Below are positions 58,321 to 64,000 of a DNA stretch of 64,000 bases, piece after piece (position 1 is the stretch's first letter; the number at the start of each line of letters is the position of its first letter). Source of the stretch: Desulfitobacterium dehalogenans ATCC 51507 (GTDB lineage Bacteria > Bacillota > Desulfitobacteriia > Desulfitobacteriales > Desulfitobacteriaceae); NCBI RefSeq assembly GCF_000243155.2, contig NC_018017.1, forward strand, positions 434,001 through 498,000. The letters run 5' to 3'. Under the pieces are notes generated by a model. The model was not told the DNA's origin. It did not search any database and was given only the letters and a program-made list of their open reading frames with translations. Both the position numbers and the translations under genes were made by a program.

Positions 58321-58360
58321 AGGACAAATAGTCCAATACGTCAATAGGACTTATAGTCCT
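58321..58360. promoter_or_regulatory. Two operator-like repeats before small XRE gene
   Basis: GGAC-AAATA-GTCC (58322-58334) and AGGACT-TAT-AGTCCT (58346-58360) share the half-site GGAC/GTCC. Their centres are 25 bp apart, roughly two helical turns and a half. They lie 15-60 bp upstream of the XRE gene. Confidence 0.5.
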
Positions 58361-58380
58361 AAGATATACTTGCTTTGGTG

Positions 58381-58599
58381 ATGCTGATGCGGTTAAGAAT
58401 ACGTGATGTTCGTGAAGATCATGACCTAACTCAAAAACAAATTGCGAAATACCTAAGGTGCGATCAATCTTTATACTCCAAATATGAGCGAGGGGAGCGT
58501 GATGTTCCGCTGAATATCATGATTAAGCTCGCAGAGTTTTATAAAACCAGTATCGACTACCTGGTCGGGCTTACAGAAAATAAGCAACCTTATTGCTGA
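58381..58599 (+). CDS. Small XRE-family regulator
   Basis: The 72-residue protein is essentially a single Cro/CI-type helix-turn-helix domain (RIRDVREDHDLTQKQIAKYL, then RCDQSLYSKYERGERDVPL, then IDYLVGLT). Four possible starts (TTG 58375, GTG 58378, ATG 58381, ATG 58387) lie close together and none has a clear ribosome-binding site; ATG 58381 is chosen arbitrarily. Paired GGAC palindromes just upstream suggest it represses itself. Its target beyond that is unknown. Confidence 0.8.
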   Translation: MLMRLRIRDVREDHDLTQKQIAKYLRCDQSLYSKYERGERDVPLNIMIKLAEFYKTSIDYLVGLTENKQPYC

Positions 58600-58653
58600 G
58601 GTTAGATTAGCGGAATGCCTTTGAAATCCGTGGGTGAATGAAATATACTGCCG

Positions 58654-58695
58654 GCCCGTCCCAAATACGAAGGCGCCTTCGTATTTGGGACGGGC
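58654..58695. repeat. 42-bp perfect palindrome, copy 2
   Basis: Same 32-bp core as 55275-55316, centred between 58674 and 58675. The outer arms read GCCCG/CGGGC, again fully complementary. Both copies are followed by CTGT(G/A)TTA. It lies between the small XRE gene and the Bce-like response regulator. Confidence 0.9.
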
Positions 58696-58839
58696 TGTAT
58701 TATGGAAGATCCTCCATCCGCACGGCCTGGATTCCACAACCAGCTGCTTTTTTGCCTTTCCCGCCTGGAAGAGTTATGATAAATAGTGAGATTTCAAACC
58801 ATTTATTCTAATCACCTGTATGTGTAAGAAGGGGATAGC

Positions 58840-59511
58840 TTGTATAAAATTCTGATTGTCGAAGACGATGCTACCATTGCGGAGGCTATCCGGAAACATA
58901 TCCAATCCTGGGGTCTGGAAGCCCGCTGTGTGGAGGATTTTCGGAATGTTCTTGCCGAGTTCGCCGAACTGGACCCTCAGCTGGTGCTGCTGGATATTTC
59001 CCTGCCCTTTTATAACGGTTATCACTGGTGCGGGGAGATCCGCAAAGTGTCTCAGGTTCCCATTATGTTCATTTCCTCCGCAGGGGATAATATGAATATT
59101 GTCATGGCCATGAACATGGGGGGAGACGATTTTATCGCCAAGCCCTTCGATCTGAATGTGCTCACTGCAAAGATTCAGGCCATTCTGCGCCGGACCTATC
59201 ATTTTGCCGGGCAGGTCAAGGTACTGGAACATCGCGGGGCCCTGCTGAATACTTCGGACGCCAGCCTGACCTACCAAGGGCAGCATATTGAGCTGACGAA
59301 AAACGATTACCGTATTCTGCAGGCCCTGATGGAAAACAAGGGCAGGGTGGTCAGCCGGGATACTTTGATGCAGCGGCTGTGGGAAACGGACAGCTTTGTG
59401 GATGAAAATACCCTGACCGTCAACATGACCCGCCTGCGCAAAAAGCTGGATGCCGCAGGATTGAAGGACTTTATCCTTACGAAAAAAGGATGGGGATACC
59501 TGGTAGAGTGA
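58840..59511 (+). CDS. OmpR-family response regulator, BceR-like
   Basis: The 223-residue protein has a receiver (VEDD pocket, Asp52 in LVLLDISLPF, Lys in AKPFD) and a winged-helix DNA-binding domain (TKNDYRILQALMENKGRVVS, TVNMTRLRKKLD). It starts with TTG 58840 after AAGAAGGGG. Together with the small membrane kinase 19 bp downstream it forms a BceRS-like system, which usually senses cell-envelope antibiotics through a partner ABC transporter. Such a transporter seems to start at 63872. Confidence 0.92.
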   Translation: MYKILIVEDDATIAEAIRKHIQSWGLEARCVEDFRNVLAEFAELDPQLVLLDISLPFYNGYHWCGEIRKVSQVPIMFISSAGDNMNIVMAMNMGGDDFIAKPFDLNVLTAKIQAILRRTYHFAGQVKVLEHRGALLNTSDASLTYQGQHIELTKNDYRILQALMENKGRVVSRDTLMQRLWETDSFVDENTLTVNMTRLRKKLDAAGLKDFILTKKGWGYLVE

Positions 59512-59530
59512 GGGGGATAGGAGCCGGTCT

Positions 59531-60526
59531 ATGGGCTTGTTTTTTTCTTACCTGAAATCACATCGCAAAATAATAGGGGCTTTTCTGGGCTTCTGCGTCA
59601 TATTTGCCGGGGTGTTTGCCCTTTATGAATTGCCGGTGGGGGCAGTGGGTTACGGAGCGGTGATCTGTGCTTTCGTCGGCTTGATCCTTGTGGTTTGGGA
59701 TTATGGGGCTTTTTATGAGAAGCATAGACGGCTGGAGGCTCTGAGCCGGGAAATCACGGTGACCGCCGCCGGACTTCCCGTGCCCTGGGGGCCCCTGGAG
59801 GAAGACTATCAGGCTGTCATCCGGGTTCTTTATGAAGATAAGCTGCAGCTGACCGACCAAATGCGGGAGCGGTATACGGATCTTGTGGAATACTATACGG
59901 TATGGGCCCATCAGGTCAAGACACCCATTGCCGCCATGGGGCTTCTCCTGCAAGGGGAAGACGGGGATACCGCCCACAGCCGGGAATTGAGGGAGGAGCT
60001 TCAGCGCATTGAGCAGTATGTGGAAATGGTCCTCTGCTATCTGCGGCTGGAGGGCCCCGCAACGGATTATGTGATCCGGGAGTATGATTTGGACGGCATA
60101 CTCAAACAGGCTGTGCGCAAATATGCCTCTCAGTTTATTCGCCGGAAGATCCGGCTGGAATATGAGCCCCTTGGCAGCCGGGTTTTGACGGATGAAAAAT
60201 GGCTCCTGTTCGTCATCGAGCAGGTTCTGTCCAACGCTCTTAAATACACCCGGTCCGGGACAATTTCCATTACTTTGGAAGCGCCGAAAACCCTGTGTAT
60301 CCGGGATACCGGCATTGGCATCGCGCCGGAAGACCTGCCCCGTATTTTTGAAAAGGGCTACACCGGCTTTAACGGGCGCAGGGACAAGAAAGCCAGCGGA
60401 ATAGGGCTCTACCTCTGCCGCCGTATCTGCCGCAATCTGGGTCATGACATTAGCGCAAGCTCTGCTCCCGGCAGGGGTACGGAGATCCGGATCGATCTGA
60501 AAAGCGCTGAATTGGAAACAGAATAG
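59531..60526 (+). CDS. Intramembrane-sensing histidine kinase, BceS-like
   Basis: The 331-residue kinase has two N-terminal helices (about 13-33 and 40-58) with almost no extracellular loop, the mark of intramembrane-sensing kinases. The phospho-acceptor is His127 in WAHQVKTPIAAM, and the ATPase domain has VLSNALKYT, RDTGIGIAPEDL and ASGIGLYLCRR. These kinases detect peptide antibiotics only with the help of a BceAB-type transporter, whose likely ATPase begins 3.3 kb downstream. GGATAGGAG precedes the ATG. Confidence 0.92.
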   Translation: MGLFFSYLKSHRKIIGAFLGFCVIFAGVFALYELPVGAVGYGAVICAFVGLILVVWDYGAFYEKHRRLEALSREITVTAAGLPVPWGPLEEDYQAVIRVLYEDKLQLTDQMRERYTDLVEYYTVWAHQVKTPIAAMGLLLQGEDGDTAHSRELREELQRIEQYVEMVLCYLRLEGPATDYVIREYDLDGILKQAVRKYASQFIRRKIRLEYEPLGSRVLTDEKWLLFVIEQVLSNALKYTRSGTISITLEAPKTLCIRDTGIGIAPEDLPRIFEKGYTGFNGRRDKKASGIGLYLCRRICRNLGHDISASSAPGRGTEIRIDLKSAELETE

Positions 60527-60614
60527 GCAACCTTAGGATGGAAAATACCCCAATGCCTAAGGGTATCAGGTCATGTGGGATTATGCGGCTAAGGCGCTGA
60601 AGGGTGCATAAGTT

Positions 60615-61745
60615 TTAGAGTACCTTTCTCACCGTGTACATCCCTTCGAGCACAACCCAATTTTGCGGGAAGAAGCTGTTGATCGTCCAGTAACTGACTC
60701 CGCCCAGCTTGTATTTATTGACCAGCGCCAATTTGGCCTGGATGCTGCGGGCATCTTCAAACCATACCTCATGCTGCCGGCCATTGCCGTCATAGTAGTG
60801 GAAAAAAGGAGCCTGAGCCGTAGTGCTGTAGTGGATTTCTACCTTTTGCTCAACGCCCAGTTTTATTGCGGCTGTGTTGGAGAGGGAGCGGGCAGCCGAA
60901 CCCTGGACGAAGGGCAGGGTCCAGTCATAACCGTAATTCGGTATCCCGATCATGATCTTACGGCTGGGCATAACGGACGTGGCGTATCTGACCACGCCTT
61001 CCACCAGATTGAGCGGAGCAACGGCCTGGGGCGGGCCATAGGTGTATCCCCATTCATAGGTCATCAGAATAACATGATCCACAACCGACCCGTGTACAGG
61101 ATAATCGTGTGCTTCATACAGCAGTCCTCGCTGGCTTCCGCTTGTTTTGGGGGCCAGGGCGGTGGCGACGGTGTAGCCCAGGGAATGAAGGCGGTCGGTT
61201 ATCCTGCGCAGGAAGTTATTAAAGCTCTCCCTGTCCTGGGGATGGATATACTCAAAGTCAATTACCAGCCCGGTATACTCCTGGGCGAGGTTGTTCACCA
61301 CATTTTCAATTAAGGTGTTCTGAACCTGCTCGCTGGCTAAAACAGCGTGAGCGATGTCGCTGTCAAAACCCCCGCCTTCCCTGAGATTGGTAATCACGAA
61401 CCAGGGGGCGACGCGTTGCTGCCGTGCCCTCTGCCGGGCCGAAGCGTCCGCTAACGTGCTTAGGCTGCCATCGGCACTGACCTGGTGACTGAAAAAGCTC
61501 AGGTAGGTGAGGTGGGGCAAGGTATTGTTTAAAGTGTTGCTGCTGATGCTGGGAAATGCAAAGCCGTTCACGTCGATGGTTCCTGATTTCCGGGTAGTGT
61601 TCGACGATACAACAATAGCCTGCCCGATCATGATCTGATCAGGATTATCCAATCTGTTGTCGCTGATGATCTGCTCCATGGATACTCCATAACGTTTGGC
61701 GATGGAGTAGATGTTGTCTCCCCGTTTTACCGTATGTATGATCAA
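60615..61745 (-). CDS. LysM-GH18 spore-type glycoside hydrolase
   Basis: The 376-residue protein has one N-terminal LysM repeat (about 1-47, HTVKRGDNIYSIAKRYGVS) and a glycosyl hydrolase family 18 domain. The active-site strand reads GLVIDFEYI with the catalytic Glu, as in the SleL/YaaH/YdhD group of spore cortex or coat enzymes. Conserved aromatic blocks include VILMTYEWGY and WFEDARSIQAKL. There is no signal peptide, which fits coat proteins loaded from the mother cell. It separates the Bce-like regulators from their presumed transporter. Confidence 0.9.
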   Translation of the reverse strand: MIIHTVKRGDNIYSIAKRYGVSMEQIISDNRLDNPDQIMIGQAIVVSSNTTRKSGTIDVNGFAFPSISSNTLNNTLPHLTYLSFFSHQVSADGSLSTLADASARQRARQQRVAPWFVITNLREGGGFDSDIAHAVLASEQVQNTLIENVVNNLAQEYTGLVIDFEYIHPQDRESFNNFLRRITDRLHSLGYTVATALAPKTSGSQRGLLYEAHDYPVHGSVVDHVILMTYEWGYTYGPPQAVAPLNLVEGVVRYATSVMPSRKIMIGIPNYGYDWTLPFVQGSAARSLSNTAAIKLGVEQKVEIHYSTTAQAPFFHYYDGNGRQHEVWFEDARSIQAKLALVNKYKLGGVSYWTINSFFPQNWVVLEGMYTVRKVL

Positions 61746-62077
61746 AATAAATCACACCCTTGCAAAAAAAAAATGGCCTTTTTCTCTCAACCATAATGTA
61801 TGTGTGCTATTGGAGGAAGGTACCATGATTTATTTGCAAAGGTGCGTACATAGGTAAAATGGAAGAGTAACCAAACTCACCATAATTCCAAACAGAAAGG
61901 TGCATATCTCATATGTTATAACACGAAAGGCACAAATAGGGCTTTACCCTCTGGCCAGGAACTCCCGCTTCGCCCTGCTCAGCAACCTCGCATCGGTTAA
62001 AATATCCCAGCCGGTGAAGGCCAGCGCTCGAATCGCCAGCAAAAGCAGCCTTTCCCCATTCAAGGCTCATCAGTTGC

Positions 62078-62236
62078 ATGACTAAGGAGGAGTTTGCTGC
62101 AGCGATTGGAGTTAACCATAGAACTATTGGAGATTGGGAAAGCGGGAAACGAAAAACCAGAAGAAACGAATTTAAGTTCTCTCTGTTATTAATCGCAGAA
62201 GATAAAATAAAAGAACACTCAGCTACCTGCCCGTAG
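62078..62236 (+). CDS. Short HTH fragment
   Basis: A 52-codon frame from ATG 62078 encodes EEFAAAIGVNHRTIGDWESG, the recognition part of a Cro/CI-type helix-turn-helix. The first helix is short and no C-terminal domain follows. It ends inside a terminator. It may be the remnant of a phage-like repressor. The region before it (61746-62077) holds no credible gene, although a minus-strand frame at about 61950-62065 reads like a protein C-terminus. Confidence 0.45.
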   Translation: MTKEEFAAAIGVNHRTIGDWESGKRKTRRNEFKFSLLLIAEDKIKEHSATCP

Positions 62237-62249
62237 CTGAGTGTTCTTT
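62213..62249 (+). terminator. Terminator after HTH fragment
   Basis: GAACACTCAGCTAC pairs over 14 bp with GTAGCTGAGTGTTC around CTGCCC, followed by TTT. The left arm is part of the HTH frame. Confidence 0.85.
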
Positions 62250-62338
62250 GGTAGCCTGTTTGCTACAATTTTAGTGTAATTCATTTCTGTCTTGCTTAGA
62301 AAGAAAGGTGAACGTTTAAAGATACCCCCGGGAAAGAG

Positions 62339-62743
62339 TTAGATGGCTGCCTCCTCTAAAGTATTATGGAGCACTTCAAAGCCAAGCCCGGCTAGGAACC
62401 ATTCCGGAGCCATTCTCAGCGTAATAAATCCGTTAATATTCAACGGATCCCTATAGTGCCAGGGACAAGTGCCGAGCAGAACCGTAGAGCTTAAACCGCT
62501 GAGATATTCAATGCTCCAGATCAGGGTTAAATAAACGAGCCCACGCAGCCACCATGGCTGCTCGCGGATCCGGTCATGAACCGGTTCGAGAAAAACCCCC
62601 AGCCCATAGATCGGCAGCATAACAAGGAAAGTAAACCCGTGCATACTCAGATCCCCTTGCAGTAAAGCGGCTAACCCTGTATAAAAGACCTCGATAACAA
62701 GGCCTGCAATTCCGTAGATAAGAAGATGTCTTAATGTTTTCAT
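62339..62743 (-). CDS. Membrane protein, CmpB-like
   Basis: The 134-residue protein has about four membrane helices and resembles the family annotated as putative ABC-transporter type (ABC_trans_CmpB), with PIYGLGVFLEPVHDRIREQPWWLRGLVYLTLIW spanning helices two and three, and an aromatic loop CPWHYRDPLNINGFI. No ATPase lies beside it on this strand. The function of the family is not established. An upstream codon could extend it slightly. Confidence 0.65.
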   Translation of the reverse strand: MKTLRHLLIYGIAGLVIEVFYTGLAALLQGDLSMHGFTFLVMLPIYGLGVFLEPVHDRIREQPWWLRGLVYLTLIWSIEYLSGLSSTVLLGTCPWHYRDPLNINGFITLRMAPEWFLAGLGFEVLHNTLEEAAI

Positions 62744-62778
62744 GCTTGGGGAATATTACTTTACCAGAGGTGCTATGA

Positions 62779-62925
62779 GTGGAAGAATCTGTTCTTGTTA
62801 ATTTAGACAGTGAAAGTTTTTGGAAATGGTGGTCAGGTGCAACCAAAAGAATTGACAAAAAAGGATTTAGGTCTATTCTTGTTGACGTACAAGGGTGGCA
62901 AGAAAAGAAGAAACAATTACTCTAA
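62779..62925 (+). CDS. Hypothetical 48-residue ORF
   Basis: GTG 62779 opens a frame encoding a charged, Trp-rich peptide (NLDSESFWKWWSGATKRIDK, ending QEKKKQLL). There is no good ribosome-binding site and a stop lies directly upstream. It could be a real small gene or a fragment of a larger lost one. I do not recognise it. Confidence 0.25.
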   Translation: MEESVLVNLDSESFWKWWSGATKRIDKKGFRSILVDVQGWQEKKKQLL

Positions 62926-63020
62926 GGCTTATTTAAAATCCTGATTAGAAGACCTCAATAAATCAGAAAATCATCTTGCAAATTGTGCGAATGTCAACCT
63001 AAAGGAAAGGAAGGAGTACC

Positions 63021-63179
63021 GTGAAAAAGAATCCAAAGCAGACCCAAAAGAACAAATTGAAGGAGCCAACTTTTGCCCCTGGGAGCGATCTAGACCAGGA
63101 TGCCTCTATACAGGATGTTAACAAAGGCAATTACACTAAGGTTGTGAAAGCGGTCTATGATGAAGTAGACCCAAGTTAA
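63021..63179 (+). CDS. Hypothetical small hydrophilic protein
   Basis: GTG 63021 opens a 52-residue frame behind an excellent ribosome-binding site (GGAAAGGAAGGAG). The protein begins VKKNPKQTQKNKLKEPTF and is lysine-rich at first, then acidic (GSDLDQDASIQDVNKG). Size and composition recall small spore-associated proteins, but I know no family that matches. It stands alone between a membrane-protein gene and a broken comM. Confidence 0.55.
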   Translation: MKKNPKQTQKNKLKEPTFAPGSDLDQDASIQDVNKGNYTKVVKAVYDEVDPS

Positions 63180-63223
63180 TCAAGCGAACGCTGGATTATT
63201 GCAGGCACATTTGGCATAAAAAA

Positions 63224-63743
63224 TCAATTAATAATAAACTGACTCTGATCCAAAGCATGGAATTGAAATGCCTCTGCCAGGTGACGAGACAGGATATTCG
63301 CTTCCCCCTCCAGATCGGCTATGGTTCTAGCCACCCTGAGAATCCGGTCATGGCTGGGTACTTAAATGCTGGCGGTTAAACACTCGTTTTAAGGGCTCTT
63401 CACTGCTTTTATCCAGGCTGCAGAATTCTATGGTCTCTGCAGCGTTCATTTCAGCATTGGTTTTAATGTCACCCAGACGGGACCACTGACGTTCCCGGGC
63501 TTTATGCACCCTGTCTTGAACAGCCTGTGACTCTTCTCCGGCGGGCGGCTGGTGGAGTTCGTCATAGTCCAGACGCGGGACTTCTACATGCATATCAAAA
63601 CGGTCCAGTAGGGGCCCGGAGATCCTGCCACGATAAGCATCGATTTGCTTAGGCGTACAGCTGCGGCTTCTCTGGGGATCACCATGCCAACCGCAGGGGC
63701 AACCTTTCAAAATGGTAAGGTTAAACGGGGAAATGTAAGCCAA
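63224..63743 (-). pseudogene. comM: Broken comM/yifB (Mg-chelatase-like ATPase)
   Basis: The minus-strand frame from about 63720 encodes the distal half of a YifB/ComM protein: CPCGWHGDPQRSRSCTPKQI, then RISGPLLDRFDMHVEVPRL with the arginine finger. It ends early at 63348. Another frame (about 63360-63224) continues SHDRILRVARTIADLEGEA to the natural C-terminus. The Lon-like and Walker domains are missing upstream, so the gene has lost its 5' half and has an internal frameshift. Intact ComM helps natural transformation in other bacteria. Confidence 0.85.
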
Positions 63744-63768
63744 AGCGATGGCGGATATTTCCCCGTTT
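63723..63768. repeat. Inverted repeat at the comM break
   Basis: AAACGGGGAAAT (63723-63734) pairs with ATTTCCCCGTTT (63757-63768), 12 bp each with a 22-base centre. It lies exactly where homology to ComM ends. A second pair, TAGTGTAG (63777-63784) and CTACACTA (63834-63841), bounds the next 65 bp before the ABC gene. Confidence 0.5.
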
Positions 63769-63871
63769 TCTTAAACTAGTGTAGTGGTACGTTCACTTTC
63801 AGACAAGTCATTGGGCGAAATGTGGGCGTGTCGCTACACTATAGTTGAAGAAAACGGAGGAGGAAAAATTA

Positions 63872-64000
63872 ATGACTATTTTAGAAGTCAATAATTTAGA
63901 AAAAGTATATACCACCCGGTTTGGGGGCCAGAAAATTCAGGCCCTGGCCAATGTGTCCTTCAGCGTGGAAAAAGGAGAGTATGTGGCCATTATGGGTGAG
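63872..64000 (+). CDS. ABC transporter ATPase, BceA-like, 3' end missing
   Basis: Only the first 43 codons are in the window. They encode ILEVNNLEKVYTTRFGGQKI and then LANVSFSVEKGEYVAIMGE, the start of a MacB/BceA-class ATPase up to just before the Walker A loop. GGAGGAGG precedes the ATG. Its likely partner permease would follow outside the window. Given the BceRS-like pair at 58840-60526, it is probably the transporter they sense and control. Confidence 0.8.
   Translation, partial: MTILEVNNLEKVYTTRFGGQKIQALANVSFSVEKGEYVAIMGE

Overview
The window is from a low-to-mid GC Firmicute that is anaerobic, most likely Desulfitobacterium or a close relative in the Peptococcaceae/Desulfitobacteriaceae. 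This is an inference from gene content: the S10-spc-alpha ribosomal operon order, a four-cysteine insertion in EF-Tu typical of that clade, a selenocysteine-containing molybdenum oxidoreductase with its own tRNA-Sec gene, a NapH-type polyferredoxin, Bce-type signalling and a LysM/GH18 spore-type hydrolase.

Bases 1-18960 are core translation machinery on the + strand: the 3' end of fusA, tuf, rpsJ, then rplC-rplD-rplW-rplB-rpsS-rplV-rpsC-rplP-rpmC-rpsQ-rplN-rplX-rplE-rpsN-rpsH-rplF-rplR-rpsE-rpmD-rplO-secY-adk-map-infA-rpmJ-rpsM-rpsK-rpsD-rpoA-rplQ, ended by a strong terminator at 18923-18955. Many genes start with GTG or TTG, and the start is then decided by the Shine-Dalgarno position.

Bases 18960-31913 hold a structured dispersed repeat (copy A), a membrane polyferredoxin behind a CRP/FNR-type palindrome, a complete dipeptide/oligopeptide ABC operon, an RluA-family pseudouridine synthase, an OFA-type MFS transporter, acetyl-CoA synthetase and truA. 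Bases 32100-39340 hold a Cache-GGDEF diguanylate cyclase, a fragment resembling group II intron domain I, a MacB-like ABC operon whose middle gene encodes an 855-residue membrane-anchored repeat protein, and a decayed AraC-type regulator.

Bases 39351-49992 are the most interesting block. A periplasmic-type binding protein, a sensor kinase and a sigma-54 activator precede repeat copy B, a 15-bp inverted repeat and a textbook -24/-12 promoter. The promoter drives a molybdopterin oxidoreductase interrupted by an in-frame UGA, with a SECIS-like hairpin just after it, followed by a TorD-like chaperone, a four-cluster ferredoxin subunit and a NrfD-type membrane anchor. The tRNA-Sec gene selC lies 112 bp after the operon. 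I read this as a sigma-54-regulated, selenocysteine-dependent respiratory reductase that uses a sulfur, selenium or other oxyanion, or another unknown acceptor.

Bases 50000-64000 are accessory and partly decayed: a broken MFS transporter, a short UvrA-like ABC protein, an iron alcohol dehydrogenase, an orphan DUF3102 protein, an HxlR regulator with a monooxygenase-like partner, small regulators, and a Bce-like two-component system. The likely partner ABC transporter of that system begins only at 63872, after an interval containing a GH18 hydrolase, gene fragments and a broken comM/yifB. Two 42-bp perfect palindromes with compensatory changes lie at 55275 and 58654. I saw no CRISPR array, rRNA gene or intact transposase.
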